Below are positions 33,168 through 41,590 of a stretch of 64,000 bases of DNA, one piece after another. The DNA is from Sphingomonas gei (GTDB lineage: Bacteria > Pseudomonadota > Alphaproteobacteria > Sphingomonadales > Sphingomonadaceae). The DNA is taken from NCBI RefSeq assembly GCF_004792685.1, contig NZ_SRXT01000006.1:248001-312000 (forward strand), given 5' to 3'. The notes below the pieces were generated by a model, which was given only the letters and a program-made list of their open reading frames with translations, was not told the origin of the DNA and ran no database searches. The translations under genes were made by a program, and so were the position numbers. Each line of letters begins with the position of its first letter. The first letter of the stretch is position 1.

Positions 33168-33995
33168 ATGGCTGCCGAGGAAGCGAATTTCACGAGCGCG
33201 GGCGGGCTCGAAATCTTCTACCGTGCATGGCAGCCCGCCGATGCGCCGCGCGCGGTGGTGGTGATCTGTCACGGCGTCAATTCGCATGGCGGGCAATATC
33301 TCTGGGCAGCGGAACAGCTGGTGGCGCGCGGCTATGCGGTGTTCGCGCTCGACCTGCGCGGGCGGGGGCGCTCCGAGGGCGAGCGTTTCTATGTCGAGGA
33401 CATCGCCGATTATGTCGCCGATGTCGCCGGGACGATCGGAATCGCCAAGACGCGCTATCCGGGGATCAAGCTGTTTCTGCTCGGGCACAGCGCGGGCGGG
33501 GTGACTTCTGCAAGCTATGTACTTGATAATCAACGTGAAATAGACGGATTTATCTGCGAGAGCTTCGCCTTTCAGGTGCCGGCGCCAGGTTTTGCGCTCG
33601 CCGCGATCAAGGGGCTGAGCCACATCGCGCCGCATCTGGGGGTGCTCAAGCTCAAGAATGCGGATTTCTCGCGCGATCCGGATTGGGTCGCGACGCTCGA
33701 TGCCGACCCGTACATCAAGGACGAGGTCCAGCCGGCGGCGACGGTGGCGGCATTGGTCCGCGCCGACGAGCGGTTGCGCGCGGAATTCCCGACGATCACG
33801 CTGCCGGTCTTGATCCTGCACGGCACCGCCGACAAGGCGACGGTGTGCGAGGGCAGCGTGTTCTTCCACGAAACCGCGGGATCGGCCGACAAGACGCTCA
33901 AGCTGTACCAGGATCACTATCACGACCTGCTCGCCGATCTCGGCAAGGAGGAAGTGATGGGCGACATCACGGCGTGGCTGGCGGCGCGGCTCTAG
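33168..33995 (+). CDS. Alpha/beta hydrolase, monoacylglycerol-lipase type
   Basis: The 275-residue protein carries the oxyanion region VICHGVNSHGGQYLW near residue 33, DLRGRGRSEGERFYVED near 64, and the nucleophile elbow GHSAGG at 106-111. It continues with an acid in LHGTADKATV and the His in YHDLLADL near the C-terminus. The pattern is that of monoglyceride lipases (lysophospholipase/MAGL type), without a signal peptide. The start 33168 follows a GGGGGAGGAGC ribosome site; a 16-residue upstream extension is not supported. Confidence 0.88.
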   Translation: MAAEEANFTSAGGLEIFYRAWQPADAPRAVVVICHGVNSHGGQYLWAAEQLVARGYAVFALDLRGRGRSEGERFYVEDIADYVADVAGTIGIAKTRYPGIKLFLLGHSAGGVTSASYVLDNQREIDGFICESFAFQVPAPGFALAAIKGLSHIAPHLGVLKLKNADFSRDPDWVATLDADPYIKDEVQPAATVAALVRADERLRAEFPTITLPVLILHGTADKATVCEGSVFFHETAGSADKTLKLYQDHYHDLLADLGKEEVMGDITAWLAARL

Positions 33996-34271
33996 AGTCG
34001 CAGGGATTCCGCGTGCCCGGCGGGGAATGTCCAATGCGGGTTCATCGCGTTTGCGACGCCGGCGAATCGCGGAGGTTTGCCCGGGGAACGCGGAACATTT
34101 GCACGCCGAAGTTGACGCTGGTGGACTCCGCGTGTTCTGGGTTTTGAGGGCATTCGTCCAGATTGCGGACGCGCGGGGACTGGCGGCGCGGGTGGCGGTG
34201 CGCTTCATCAGATAGGACGATGTCAAAGAGCGGCCGTCGGGGCTGGCCGCCCCAGGCAAACAGATGAAATC

Positions 34272-34871
34272 CTACATTGCAAGCGGGGAGGACCGGCTTT
34301 GGGTGGATTGCAGAAGGGCAGCTTCTAAGCGGCTGATCTTGAAAACGGTCGATCCCAAACGCCCTTTAGGACACGCTGCGTTGAACGCCTCCGGCTTGAT
34401 CCTGGCAAGTGTTCGATTGAAGGTTGCAGCGTACGTTGAGGCTGCTTCGCCGCAGAGCCGCTGAAGCTTCATCGTGCGTGGTGGGCCGGAATAGGCGTCC
34501 GCCAACTCCCGGAAGTGCTGATCCTCGTTCTTGCTTATGAACTCCGGTGAGCATCCTTGAACAGCCGGCACGGTTCGATAGACCACAACGCCGTTTGAAA
34601 TGCCGCTGTAGAAGCGCGGGCTGGGCAGTCGGGCAGCAGCGACGGCGTCTTTGCGCCCATCCCGCTTAGCGAAACCAGCGACGCAAGCGCGTGCTCTTCG
34701 AAGGTCGGCGAGGATCTTTCTTTTGGCTCCGGGAGGTTGCAGCTTGAACCAAGCAGCTTCCTCAGGTGCAATCAGGCTTATCCACGTTGTTGGCTGCTCT
34801 CGAGCGCTGATCGCGCAGGCAGAGCCGGCCGACATAATGGCAAATGAGATCATCACGACACGGTTCATCAT
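34272..34871 (-). CDS. Exported hypothetical protein of lower GC
   Basis: With the start at 34871 the product is 199 residues and opens MMNRVVMISFAIMSAGSACA, a signal peptide. I recognise no domain in the mature part; notable stretches are REQPTTWISLIAPEEAAWF and SGISNGVVVYRTV. Its base composition is less GC-rich than its neighbours and rare codons are more frequent, which suggests a recent arrival. It is isolated: a 276-base gap with no clear signals lies downstream (to 33996), and purQ lies beyond its start. Likely real but of unknown role. Confidence 0.55.
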   Translation of the reverse strand: MMNRVVMISFAIMSAGSACAISAREQPTTWISLIAPEEAAWFKLQPPGAKRKILADLRRARACVAGFAKRDGRKDAVAAARLPSPRFYSGISNGVVVYRTVPAVQGCSPEFISKNEDQHFRELADAYSGPPRTMKLQRLCGEAASTYAATFNRTLARIKPEAFNAACPKGRLGSTVFKISRLEAALLQSTQSRSSPLAM

Positions 34872-34970
34872 GCCATACTCAGCGTCAGCTTTCGAGCTTG
34901 CTCCTGTTACGCTCGAACGTCCAGCTTTGAGGCGAAAGCTGTCCATCAAGCCCGGCCGCAGACCGAACCC

Positions 34971-35636
34971 TCAGGCGACGGCTTCGAGCAGTCCCTCGAA
35001 CAGCCGGCGGCCATCGGTGCCGCCGTGCGCGGGTTCGATGCGGCGTTCGGGGTGCGGCATCATGCCGAGGACGTTGCCGGCGGGGTTGAGCAGCCCGGCG
35101 ATGGCGCGCGCCGAGCCGTTGACGTCCTCGGCATAACGGAAAGCGACGCGGCCTTCGCCTTCGAGGCGATCGAGCGTCTCGGCGTCGGCGAAGTAATTGC
35201 CGTCGTGATGCGCGACGGGGACGGTGATCGTCTCGCCGCCGTCATAGCCGCTGGTGAAGATCGACTGGCCGTTGTCCACGGTCAGCGCGACGTCGCGGCA
35301 GACGAAGTTGAGCCCCGAATTGCGCATCAGCGCGCCGGGCAGCAGCCCTGCCTCGGTGAGGATCTGGAAGCCGTTGCAGATGCCGATCACCGGCAGCCCG
35401 CGCTCGGCCGCCTCGACCACCGCGCGGACGATCGGCGAACGCGCCGAGATCGCGCCGCAACGCAGATAATCGCCGTAGGAGAAGCCGCCGGGGAGGGCGA
35501 CGAGGCCGATGCCCGCAGGCAGGGCGCTCTCGCCGTGCCACACCATTTCAGGGGCAGTGCCGGTCACGTCCTCGAGCGCGGTCGCGATGTCGCGATCGCA
35601 ATTGGAGCCGGGGAAGACGATGACCGCGGTCTTCAT
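34971..35636 (-). CDS. purQ: Phosphoribosylformylglycinamidine synthase subunit PurQ
   Basis: The 221-residue protein starts [17 protein letters not shown], has the glutaminase nucleophile region [22 protein letters not shown] with Cys near 87, and ends [13 protein letters not shown] with the catalytic His and Glu. It supplies ammonia from glutamine to PurL for step four of purine synthesis. The ATG overlaps the purS stop (ATGA). The frame is open upstream, but the purS overlap and homology fix the start. Confidence 0.97.
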   Translation of the reverse strand: MKTAVIVFPGSNCDRDIATALEDVTGTAPEMVWHGESALPAGIGLVALPGGFSYGDYLRCGAISARSPIVRAVVEAAERGLPVIGICNGFQILTEAGLLPGALMRNSGLNFVCRDVALTVDNGQSIFTSGYDGGETITVPVAHHDGNYFADAETLDRLEGEGRVAFRYAEDVNGSARAIAGLLNPAGNVLGMMPHPERRIEPAHGGTDGRRLFEGLLEAVA

Positions 35637-35863
35637 GCGCGCTCGACTCGATAGTTCTCGATGACGGTGTTGGCGAGCAGCTTGCGGCACATCTCGTCGA
35701 TCGCGGCGTCGCTGGTATCGTCGGCGACTTCGAGCTCGAAGAGCTTGCCGGCGCGGACGTCGTGGACGCCATCGAAGCCGAGGCCGGACAATGCGTGCTG
35801 GATCGCCTTGCCTTGCGGATCGAGCACGCCGTTCTTGAGCGTCACGATGATGCGGAGTTTCAT
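35633..35863 (-). CDS. purS: Phosphoribosylformylglycinamidine synthase subunit PurS
   Basis: The 76-residue protein starts [20 protein letters not shown], then [14 protein letters not shown] and ENYRVE, as in PurS of the three-subunit FGAM synthase. It bridges PurQ and PurL. The start at 35863 is chosen by homology. It lies only 36 bases downstream of the Slam gene and is coupled to purQ. purL is not in the window. Confidence 0.95.
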   Translation of the reverse strand: MKLRIIVTLKNGVLDPQGKAIQHALSGLGFDGVHDVRAGKLFELEVADDTSDAAIDEMCRKLLANTVIENYRVERA

Positions 35864-35899
35864 GGCCGCGCCTATGGCCCGGCGGCGCGCGTCCCGCAA

Positions 35900-37246
35900 T
35901 CAGAAATAGCGGGCAAGCGCCACACGGAAGCGCACCCGATCGGTGCTGTAGAAGGCGACGTTGGAATCGGTGCGCGCATAGGTCAGCGCGAGTTCGGGGG
36001 AGAAGCCGAACACGCGGATGCCGCGATTGCCGAGCGTGGCGCGCGCGCTCAGCCGCCAGTCGCGACGCGGTTCGCTGGAGAAGAATTGCATCGGTGCGTC
36101 GTAGAGCGCGCGCGACGCGGTACCGCTCAGGCTGAAATTGATGCCATGGGGGAGTTCGCCGCCGACGGCGAGGCTGCCGCCGATTTCCTTGCTCGAATAC
36201 GCCGCCTCGGTCAGCCAGTCGCGCCGCCCGAAAATGCCGGCCGATCCGATCAGGCTGCGCGACAATGCGTGTTCCCAATTGGCGTAGAGGCCGGTCTGCC
36301 AGCCGTCATAGGCGGGGTTGAACAGCGCGTTGGTGCGCCGCGCGTCGAGCTGGACGCCGACGCGATCCGACCTGCCGACGACGGCCTGCGCACCGGCCTT
36401 GACGCCGCCCTGGCGGCTGGCGAGGCGGCCGCCATACCAGCGCTGCGCGCCCACCGCCTCGATCGAGACGCTCGTGGTCTGCGACAATCGGAGTTCGGGG
36501 CCGGCGGCGAACTGGACGAGATAATCGTCATAGTCGGCGCCGGCATAGTTGGTGCCGCTGCTGTCGAAATCGACGAGCATCGAGACGTGCGAGGCAATGG
36601 GGAGCCGCACCCCCGTCGAGATCGTCGCGGTCTGGCCAGTGCCCGAACGCGCCTTGGCATCGGCGCCCAGCATCAGCGGCAGCGAATAGCCGCCGAGATT
36701 GACCGTGACTTGATCGGCACCGGTGGCGTTGTTGATGTTGCTGTCCGGCGCGATGCCGAAATCCACGTCGAGCCGCCACGCGCGCTTCTGGCGAATCACT
36801 GCGCGCACCCCGCGGATCGCCTTGGCGAGCTCGGGCGGAAGCTCGCGGTCCTGCCCGGCGAGGCGGAACTGCTTGTCGGCGCTCTGCGGCTTGCCCATCG
36901 CCATCATCGCCTTGGCGAGCTCGAGCCGCACGCGGGTCTGGTTGGGATCGTCGGCGAGGATCGCTTTATACTGGTCCGCAGCTGCACGAAAATCGCCTTT
37001 CTCCGCGGCGATGAAGCCTGAGAGGAACCGCGTCTGCAGGCTATAGCCGGGGGCGAGCTTGAGCGCCTCGATCAGCGGGCGTGCCTCGTCGAAGCGGCGC
37101 AGCGCGACGAGCTTTTCCGCGCCGGCCAAGAGCTGTGGCGGAGTCAGCTGGACTTCGCAGACCCCGTCGACGCAACGCTGCGTCTGGGCGTGCGCCGCCG
37201 ATCCCGCTCCGGCGAGGAGCAGGGTGGCAAACAAAGCGAGGCGCAT
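35900..37246 (-). CDS. Slam-type outer-membrane surface lipoprotein assembly modifier
   Basis: The 448-residue protein has a signal peptide ([20 protein letters not shown]), an N-terminal helical TPR-like part (about 30-150, with [27 protein letters not shown]), and a C-terminal DUF560 beta-barrel. The barrel starts at [17 protein letters not shown] near 175 and ends in [12 protein letters not shown] with an aromatic last residue, as outer-membrane proteins do. Slam proteins move specific lipoproteins to the cell surface. The partner is the TbpB-like lipoprotein encoded 23 bases upstream on the same strand. Both genes sit between purC and purS. Confidence 0.88.
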   Translation of the reverse strand: MRLALFATLLLAGAGSAAHAQTQRCVDGVCEVQLTPPQLLAGAEKLVALRRFDEARPLIEALKLAPGYSLQTRFLSGFIAAEKGDFRAAADQYKAILADDPNQTRVRLELAKAMMAMGKPQSADKQFRLAGQDRELPPELAKAIRGVRAVIRQKRAWRLDVDFGIAPDSNINNATGADQVTVNLGGYSLPLMLGADAKARSGTGQTATISTGVRLPIASHVSMLVDFDSSGTNYAGADYDDYLVQFAAGPELRLSQTTSVSIEAVGAQRWYGGRLASRQGGVKAGAQAVVGRSDRVGVQLDARRTNALFNPAYDGWQTGLYANWEHALSRSLIGSAGIFGRRDWLTEAAYSSKEIGGSLAVGGELPHGINFSLSGTASRALYDAPMQFFSSEPRRDWRLSARATLGNRGIRVFGFSPELALTYARTDSNVAFYSTDRVRFRVALARYF

Positions 37247-37269
37247 CGAGCCGCTCCGGTGGCGTGGGA

Positions 37270-38448
37270 TTATTTGGCGCCGCTGAAGGCGCCGAGAATG
37301 TCGACTCGCTGGTCCGGGATGCCGCCGACGATGCGGAAATTGCCGCCCGCGTTGACGGCGTTGGGACCGAAGAACGCGCCGTCGATCGAACTCGCACCTG
37401 CGGTGCTTCCGCCGGCGGCGGCGCTGGCAAAGTCGATGCCGACAAAGCTCGATCCCATCGTGAAGCCGACGCTGTTCGGCGTCTTGCTGTTCAGCGTGAA
37501 GGCGCCGGCGAACCCGCCGCTGCGGATCAGGTCGACCTGCGCGGTGCCGTTCGCGATGAAGCCCGAGCCGGCGGCAATCGGCGATGCCACCGCTGCGCCG
37601 AGGACATAGGATTCGCCGACCGTTCCCGTCAGCAGAAGGTCGGCCTTGCCCGTGGCGAAATTGACCTTCAGCGTGCTGCCGCCGGTGATCCACTGCAGTG
37701 CCGAGCGGCCACCGCCGGTGGGGTCCGCGACCATCGAGGCGAGGAAATCGCCGTTATAGGTGCCCTCGCCCGAAACCGGGACCTGGGCGTTCGCCGTCTT
37801 CTGGCCGAATACGAACGCGCCGCGCTCGCCGTCGAAGGTCGTGGTGGTAACCGTCGGATCCGGGGCGGTGCCGGTGGTAGTGACGTTTTCGGAGACGCGG
37901 GAGAAGCCGGCGAGCGACACGAAGGTCGTTTTGGCGCCCGGGCGCTGATAGAAGAATACCGGCAGCGCGTCGTTGTCGAGCACCTGCAGATAGTTGAAGG
38001 TCGCGAGATTGGGGATCTGGTACTGCGCAAATTGCGCGCCGGAGAATTGGGTGCGGTGTGCCGGGTCCTGATAATTGTAGCTCCGCGCGACATCGGCGGC
38101 GGCGTCGGTGATCTTGACCGTGAAGATGCCGTCGCGTGGATTATAGGTGATCGAGCCGTTCGGGGCATTCACCGTGGCGGCATTGCCCGAATAGAGCGAC
38201 CGCACGGTGCCGGACGGGGTGCCGGTTACCGGGACGGTGCGCTCGGTCACCGTGTTGAGCGCCTGAAACGAACCGACCACGTCGTACGTCACGGTGCTGG
38301 TGACGTCGAGCAGGTTGGCTTGAGTCGGCGTCGGTGTGCCACCGATCGGCGGCGGATTGCTGCCCACGGTCTGCGGGCCCGTATCGCCGCCGCAGGCCGC
38401 GAGCGTGAACGCGCCCGAAAGCGCTAATAGGGTACGGAACGAACGCAT
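37270..38448 (-). CDS. TbpB-like surface lipoprotein (probable Slam substrate)
   Basis: The 392-residue lipoprotein has a lipobox LAAC at residues 16-19. The C-terminal half ends with the transferrin-binding-protein-B beta-barrel hallmark SSIDGAFFGPNAVNAGGNF and closes near AFSGAK. The N-terminal half is beta-rich with Thr/Val repeats. Lipoproteins of this fold bind ligands such as metals, haemoproteins or host proteins at the cell surface; the ligand here cannot be told. It pairs with the downstream Slam. Confidence 0.82.
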   Translation of the reverse strand: MRSFRTLLALSGAFTLAACGGDTGPQTVGSNPPPIGGTPTPTQANLLDVTSTVTYDVVGSFQALNTVTERTVPVTGTPSGTVRSLYSGNAATVNAPNGSITYNPRDGIFTVKITDAAADVARSYNYQDPAHRTQFSGAQFAQYQIPNLATFNYLQVLDNDALPVFFYQRPGAKTTFVSLAGFSRVSENVTTTGTAPDPTVTTTTFDGERGAFVFGQKTANAQVPVSGEGTYNGDFLASMVADPTGGGRSALQWITGGSTLKVNFATGKADLLLTGTVGESYVLGAAVASPIAAGSGFIANGTAQVDLIRSGGFAGAFTLNSKTPNSVGFTMGSSFVGIDFASAAAGGSTAGASSIDGAFFGPNAVNAGGNFRIVGGIPDQRVDILGAFSGAK

Positions 38449-38553
38449 GGGAAATCCCCCTGACCGGAACTGGTCGCAGGATTAGCGCTGCCATGGTTAA
38501 GAAGCTGTTTAGGCACGGCGGGAAAATCGGCGCGTCGCGCGCGCCGATTCCGA

Positions 38554-39333
38554 TTATTTGCCGCGGCGCTTGCGGTGGCTTTCCAGGTCGAGGACCGCGG
38601 AATCGGCGCCCTCGGGGAACAGCCCGAGCCGGCGGGCAACTTCCTGATATGCCTCGACTTCGCCACCGAGATCGCGGCGGAAGCGATCCTTGTCGAGTTT
38701 TTCGTTGGTCACCATGTCCCACAGCCGGCAGCCGTCGGGGCTGATCTCGTCCGCGAGGATGATCCGGGCATAGTCATTGTCCCAGATTCGGCCGAATTCG
38801 AGCTTGAAGTCGACCAGCCGGATGCCGATCCCGGCGAACAGCCCGGACAGGAAATCGTTCACTCGGATCGCCATGTCGGCCATGTCGTGCAGTTCTTCCT
38901 GCGCGGCCCAGCCAAAGGCGAGGATGTGCTCGTCGGTGACCATCGGATCGCCGAGCGCATCGTCCTTGAAATAATATTCGACGATCGTGCGGGGGAGGGG
39001 GGTGCCTTCCTCGATGCCGAGGCGCTTGGCGAGGCTGCCGGCGACGACGTTGCGCACCACCACTTCGATCGGGACGATCTCGACCTGACGGATCAATTGC
39101 TCGCGCATGTTGAGGCGGCGGATGAAGTGGGTCGGGATGCCGATCCCGCCGAGCAGGGTGAAGATGTGCTCCGAAATCCGGTTGTTGAGCACGCCCTTGC
39201 CGCTGATCGTGCCCTTTTTCTGCGCGTTGAACGCAGTCGCATCGTCCTTGAAATACTGGATCAGCGTGCCCGGCTCGGGACCCTCATAGAGGATCTTGGC
39301 CTTGCCTTCGTAGATCTGCCGGCGGCGTGCCAT
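38554..39333 (-). CDS. purC: Phosphoribosylaminoimidazole-succinocarboxamide synthase
   Basis: The 259-residue protein starts [20 protein letters not shown] and has the substrate loop [29 protein letters not shown], and SPDGCRLWD near 200, all SAICAR synthase marks. It catalyses step seven of purine synthesis. The ATG at 39333 is preceded by a minus-strand noncoding stretch of about 190 bases to the divergent DUF3253 gene. In relatives purC lies next to purS-purQ; here the TbpB-like/Slam pair intervenes. Confidence 0.97.
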   Translation of the reverse strand: MARRRQIYEGKAKILYEGPEPGTLIQYFKDDATAFNAQKKGTISGKGVLNNRISEHIFTLLGGIGIPTHFIRRLNMREQLIRQVEIVPIEVVVRNVVAGSLAKRLGIEEGTPLPRTIVEYYFKDDALGDPMVTDEHILAFGWAAQEELHDMADMAIRVNDFLSGLFAGIGIRLVDFKLEFGRIWDNDYARIILADEISPDGCRLWDMVTNEKLDKDRFRRDLGGEVEAYQEVARRLGLFPEGADSAVLDLESHRKRRGK

Positions 39334-39519
39334 GTCGGCCTGTACCCCTGAAAAGCGTCGCCCCGGCGGCGCGGGAAGGACCGCACGGCAGCCGGGGCTG
39401 GTGGAAGCCCGGCGCTATACTGGATGCGGTGTGGCGGCGCAATCACGCTTGCGTGAGCACGGTGAGGTGCAGCCAGCGCGCGTGGCCGCGCGTTCTGGCG
39501 GAAGGAGGGAGACGAGATC

Positions 39520-39798
39520 GTGACGGCTAGAGATGCGCGCAGCGCGACGCTTGCATTGCTCGCTGCCCGCGCGGCCGAAGCGACCGTCTGCCCGAGCGAG
39601 GTGGCGCGGGCACTGGCGGGTCACGGCTGGCGCGAGGCGATGCCCGAGGTTCATGCCGCTGTCGACGGCCTGCTGGCGGAGGGGATTGTGCGCCTCAGCT
39701 GGAAAGGGGCGCCGCTGGTGACGAGGGCTGGGCCGTATCGCATTGGTCGTGCGCCGGGCCCTCTCCCGCTTGCGGGAGAGGGAAGAGAGGGACCGTAG
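39520..39798 (+). CDS. DUF3253-like small protein with a repeat-encoded tail
   Basis: The 92-residue protein starts at GTG 39520 after GGAGGGAG. It contains VCPSEVARALAGHGWREAMP, LAEGIVRLSWKGAPL and GPYRIGR, which match DUF3253 winged-helix-like proteins. The role is unknown. The last residues (PLPLAGEGREGP) are encoded by the first palindrome of the repeat pair at 39759-39846, which appears to have extended the reading frame. Confidence 0.65.
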   Translation: MTARDARSATLALLAARAAEATVCPSEVARALAGHGWREAMPEVHAAVDGLLAEGIVRLSWKGAPLVTRAGPYRIGRAPGPLPLAGEGREGP

Positions 39799-39852
39799 GT
39801 CCGGCTTCGCTGTGCTCGCCACCCTCTCCCGCAAGCGGGAGAGGGCCTTTTT
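39759..39852. repeat. CTCTCCCGC palindrome pair, likely terminator between convergent genes
   Basis: Two short hairpins (39759-39782 and 39822-39846) each have an 11-bp CCCTCTCCCGC/GCGGGAGAGGG stem. They have the same sequence in opposite loop orientation, so they also pair with each other. The second is followed by CCTTTTTC, so it can terminate the DUF3253 gene. It separates DUF3253 (plus) from DUF4349 (minus). Confidence 0.75.
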
Positions 39853-40781
39853 CAGCCCTGCTGGACCACGGTGCGCCGCTTGCGAAGCACGCGCAGTGCC
39901 AGCACGGGCAGCGCCAGGAGCACGAACCACGGCAGCAGGTAGATCGCCAGCGACAGCAGGACGCGCAGGCCGACCTGGAACACTGCGCCCGAATCCTGCG
40001 CCGCTTCGCCGAGATAAGTGCCGAGTGTCTGCGACGACGCCGAGGGCGCGATCGCGGCATAGCGGATCTCGAATTCGGACATTGCGACGCGACCCTTGAG
40101 CTCGCCGAGCCAGCCGCGTGCCTGATCGAGCTCTTCCTGCGCCTGGGTGACGCTGCGTTCGGCCTCGAGCAGGTCCGATACGCTTCCGTTGCGCTTGCGC
40201 AGAAGTTCGGTGAGCCGAGCGACGAGCAGTTCGCGCTGGCGGATGCGCGCTTCGGTGTCGACGATCTGCTTCGAGACTTCGTCGGTGGCCACTTTGGCAT
40301 TTTCGGGGCGGCCGCCGACTTCGCTCACTTCATGATCGAGCAACACCTGGAAGCGGCGGGCATCGGCAGTGGCGACGCGGAGCTTGAGCTCGGCATTGTT
40401 CGCCTGTTCCTCGCCCACTCCGCGCTCCAGCGCGAGCAATTGGCAGCGCGCGGGTCCCATTTCCTCGCACAGGTCGCGATGCGCGTCCTGCGCGGCGGCG
40501 ATCTTGTCGCCGGGGAGCAGGTAGGAGAGGGCATAAGCGTAAGTGAGCTTGGGCAGCGAGACCGGGAGCTTCGGCGGCGTTTCGGGGGCGCGCGGACTGG
40601 AGATGGCGCCTTCTCTCCCGGCGGGTGCCGCCGGATCGGCCATAGCCTCCGTCGGAACTTCGGTGACCACCGCGCTGGGCTCCCCGCCTTTCCCCGAATT
40701 GCCCGTTTCGCTGGTGGAGCAGGCAGCGAGCGTTGCGACGGCGGCTAGTGCGACGAGATGCTTGGGGGCGATGACACGCAT
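39852..40781 (-). CDS. DUF4349-family lipoprotein with coiled coil and C-terminal membrane segment
   Basis: The 309-residue protein has a lipobox LAAC near residue 20, then a Pro/Ala linker. A long coiled coil follows (about 95-225, with ARIRQRELLVARLTELL and EAERSVTQAQEELDQ), as does the DUF4349 ending LKGRVAMSEFEIRYAAI. A hydrophobic helix at about 280-300 is followed by Arg/Lys. DUF4349 proteins are envelope proteins of unknown role. ATG 40781 is preferred to 40787 because AGGAG is then about 8 bases away. A long palindrome lies just upstream. Confidence 0.85.
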   Translation of the reverse strand: MRVIAPKHLVALAAVATLAACSTSETGNSGKGGEPSAVVTEVPTEAMADPAAPAGREGAISSPRAPETPPKLPVSLPKLTYAYALSYLLPGDKIAAAQDAHRDLCEEMGPARCQLLALERGVGEEQANNAELKLRVATADARRFQVLLDHEVSEVGGRPENAKVATDEVSKQIVDTEARIRQRELLVARLTELLRKRNGSVSDLLEAERSVTQAQEELDQARGWLGELKGRVAMSEFEIRYAAIAPSASSQTLGTYLGEAAQDSGAVFQVGLRVLLSLAIYLLPWFVLLALPVLALRVLRKRRTVVQQG

Positions 40782-40839
40782 GGACATATCTCCTGCAATG
40801 AGGATGATATGTCATCACATGGCCTGATAGCCGTCAAGC

Positions 40840-40871
40840 CACAATTTCGCCTTATTTAAGGCGAAATTGTG
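40840..40871. repeat. Perfect 15-bp palindrome in a promoter region
   Basis: CACAATTTCGCCTTA (40840-40854) is followed by TT and its exact reverse complement (40857-40871). A T run (about 40881-40887) follows on the plus strand. It lies between the start of the DUF4349 gene and the end of the small gene at 40904, both on the minus strand. It could be an operator or an inefficient terminator; I cannot decide which. Confidence 0.6.
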
Positions 40872-40903
40872 TCTATGAGCTTTTTTTGTTACTTATCGGG
40901 CTG

Positions 40904-41053
40904 TTAGCCACAGACGCGTTCCCAAGGCGCGTCATATTCTATCGCGATCAACTGCTCGAACACCTCCGACAGGGACTCGAACAGGCGCGCGAGACCCGTG
41001 CTCACATCGCTATGATGTTCGGCCCAGGCGGTGCTTTCATAGTCATGCGACAT
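40904..41053 (-). CDS. Possible 49-residue protein
   Basis: A short frame starts at an ATG (41053) with GGAGAGACC upstream on the minus strand. The peptide (MSHDYESTAWAEHHSDV...) is acidic and helical (LARLFESLSEVFEQLIA) and ends PWERVCG. I know no family. The ribosome site and composition make it plausible as a real small gene; an open frame extends further upstream but has no signal. It lies 107 bases from the UrcA gene on the same strand. Confidence 0.45.
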   Translation of the reverse strand: MSHDYESTAWAEHHSDVSTGLARLFESLSEVFEQLIAIEYDAPWERVCG

Positions 41054-41160
41054 AATGGTCTCTCCATCAGTGGAGCTTGTGAAAAAGGCGAGCGGCCATC
41101 GGCCGCTCGCAGTCGCCGCCAAGCGAGTTTATCGGGAGCTGGCGGGGTTTTCGGAAGCGG

Positions 41161-41475
41161 TCAGCGGCCAGTGCTGGACAATTGGGCCGGTGCGGCCGCC
41201 TGCGCCACGGCGCGGCTGCGCTGGGGTGCGACGCGGGCGAGGGTTTCGGCGCGGCAACGCTGCCCGGCCAAGGAGCGCGTGGCTTCGCCGATCTGCTTGG
41301 TCGGGCACACCTTCTCCACTGCGCGGGCCAGCCTGCGGTCGAGTTCGGCGCGATCGGCGGGGCGCGACAGGTTGAGATCGGCAATGCGCACATGGCGAGT
41401 CGCGGGAGCTTCGGCGGGCACCGCCTGGGGGACGGAAGCGGCGAGAAGCGCGAGGAAAGTCAGCGAGTTCAGCAT
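41161..41475 (-). CDS. UrcA family protein
   Basis: The 104-residue exported protein has a signal peptide (MLNSLTFLALLAASVPQAVPA) and the UrcA core RIADLNLSRPADRAELDRRL, then a Cys pair (VCP and QRC) of the type that can form a disulphide. UrcA proteins are typical of sphingomonads and relatives; the function is unknown. AAGGAA precedes the ATG. It is divergent from the LysR gene. Confidence 0.85.
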   Translation of the reverse strand: MLNSLTFLALLAASVPQAVPAEAPATRHVRIADLNLSRPADRAELDRRLARAVEKVCPTKQIGEATRSLAGQRCRAETLARVAPQRSRAVAQAAAPAQLSSTGR

Positions 41476-41590
41476 GGCTCAATTCCTTATATCGTGCCAT
41501 CTGCGGCAGCCCCGCTCATCTGCGCCTCCCGCCGCTGCGGCGCCAACAAATCGTTGGACATGCGTAATAAGCACAACTTATATATGCGGG

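Noticed and set aside
33996..34271. Small ORFs on both strands in the gap after the lipase gene
   Set aside because: They are short, Arg-rich, lack ribosome sites and look like chance frames.
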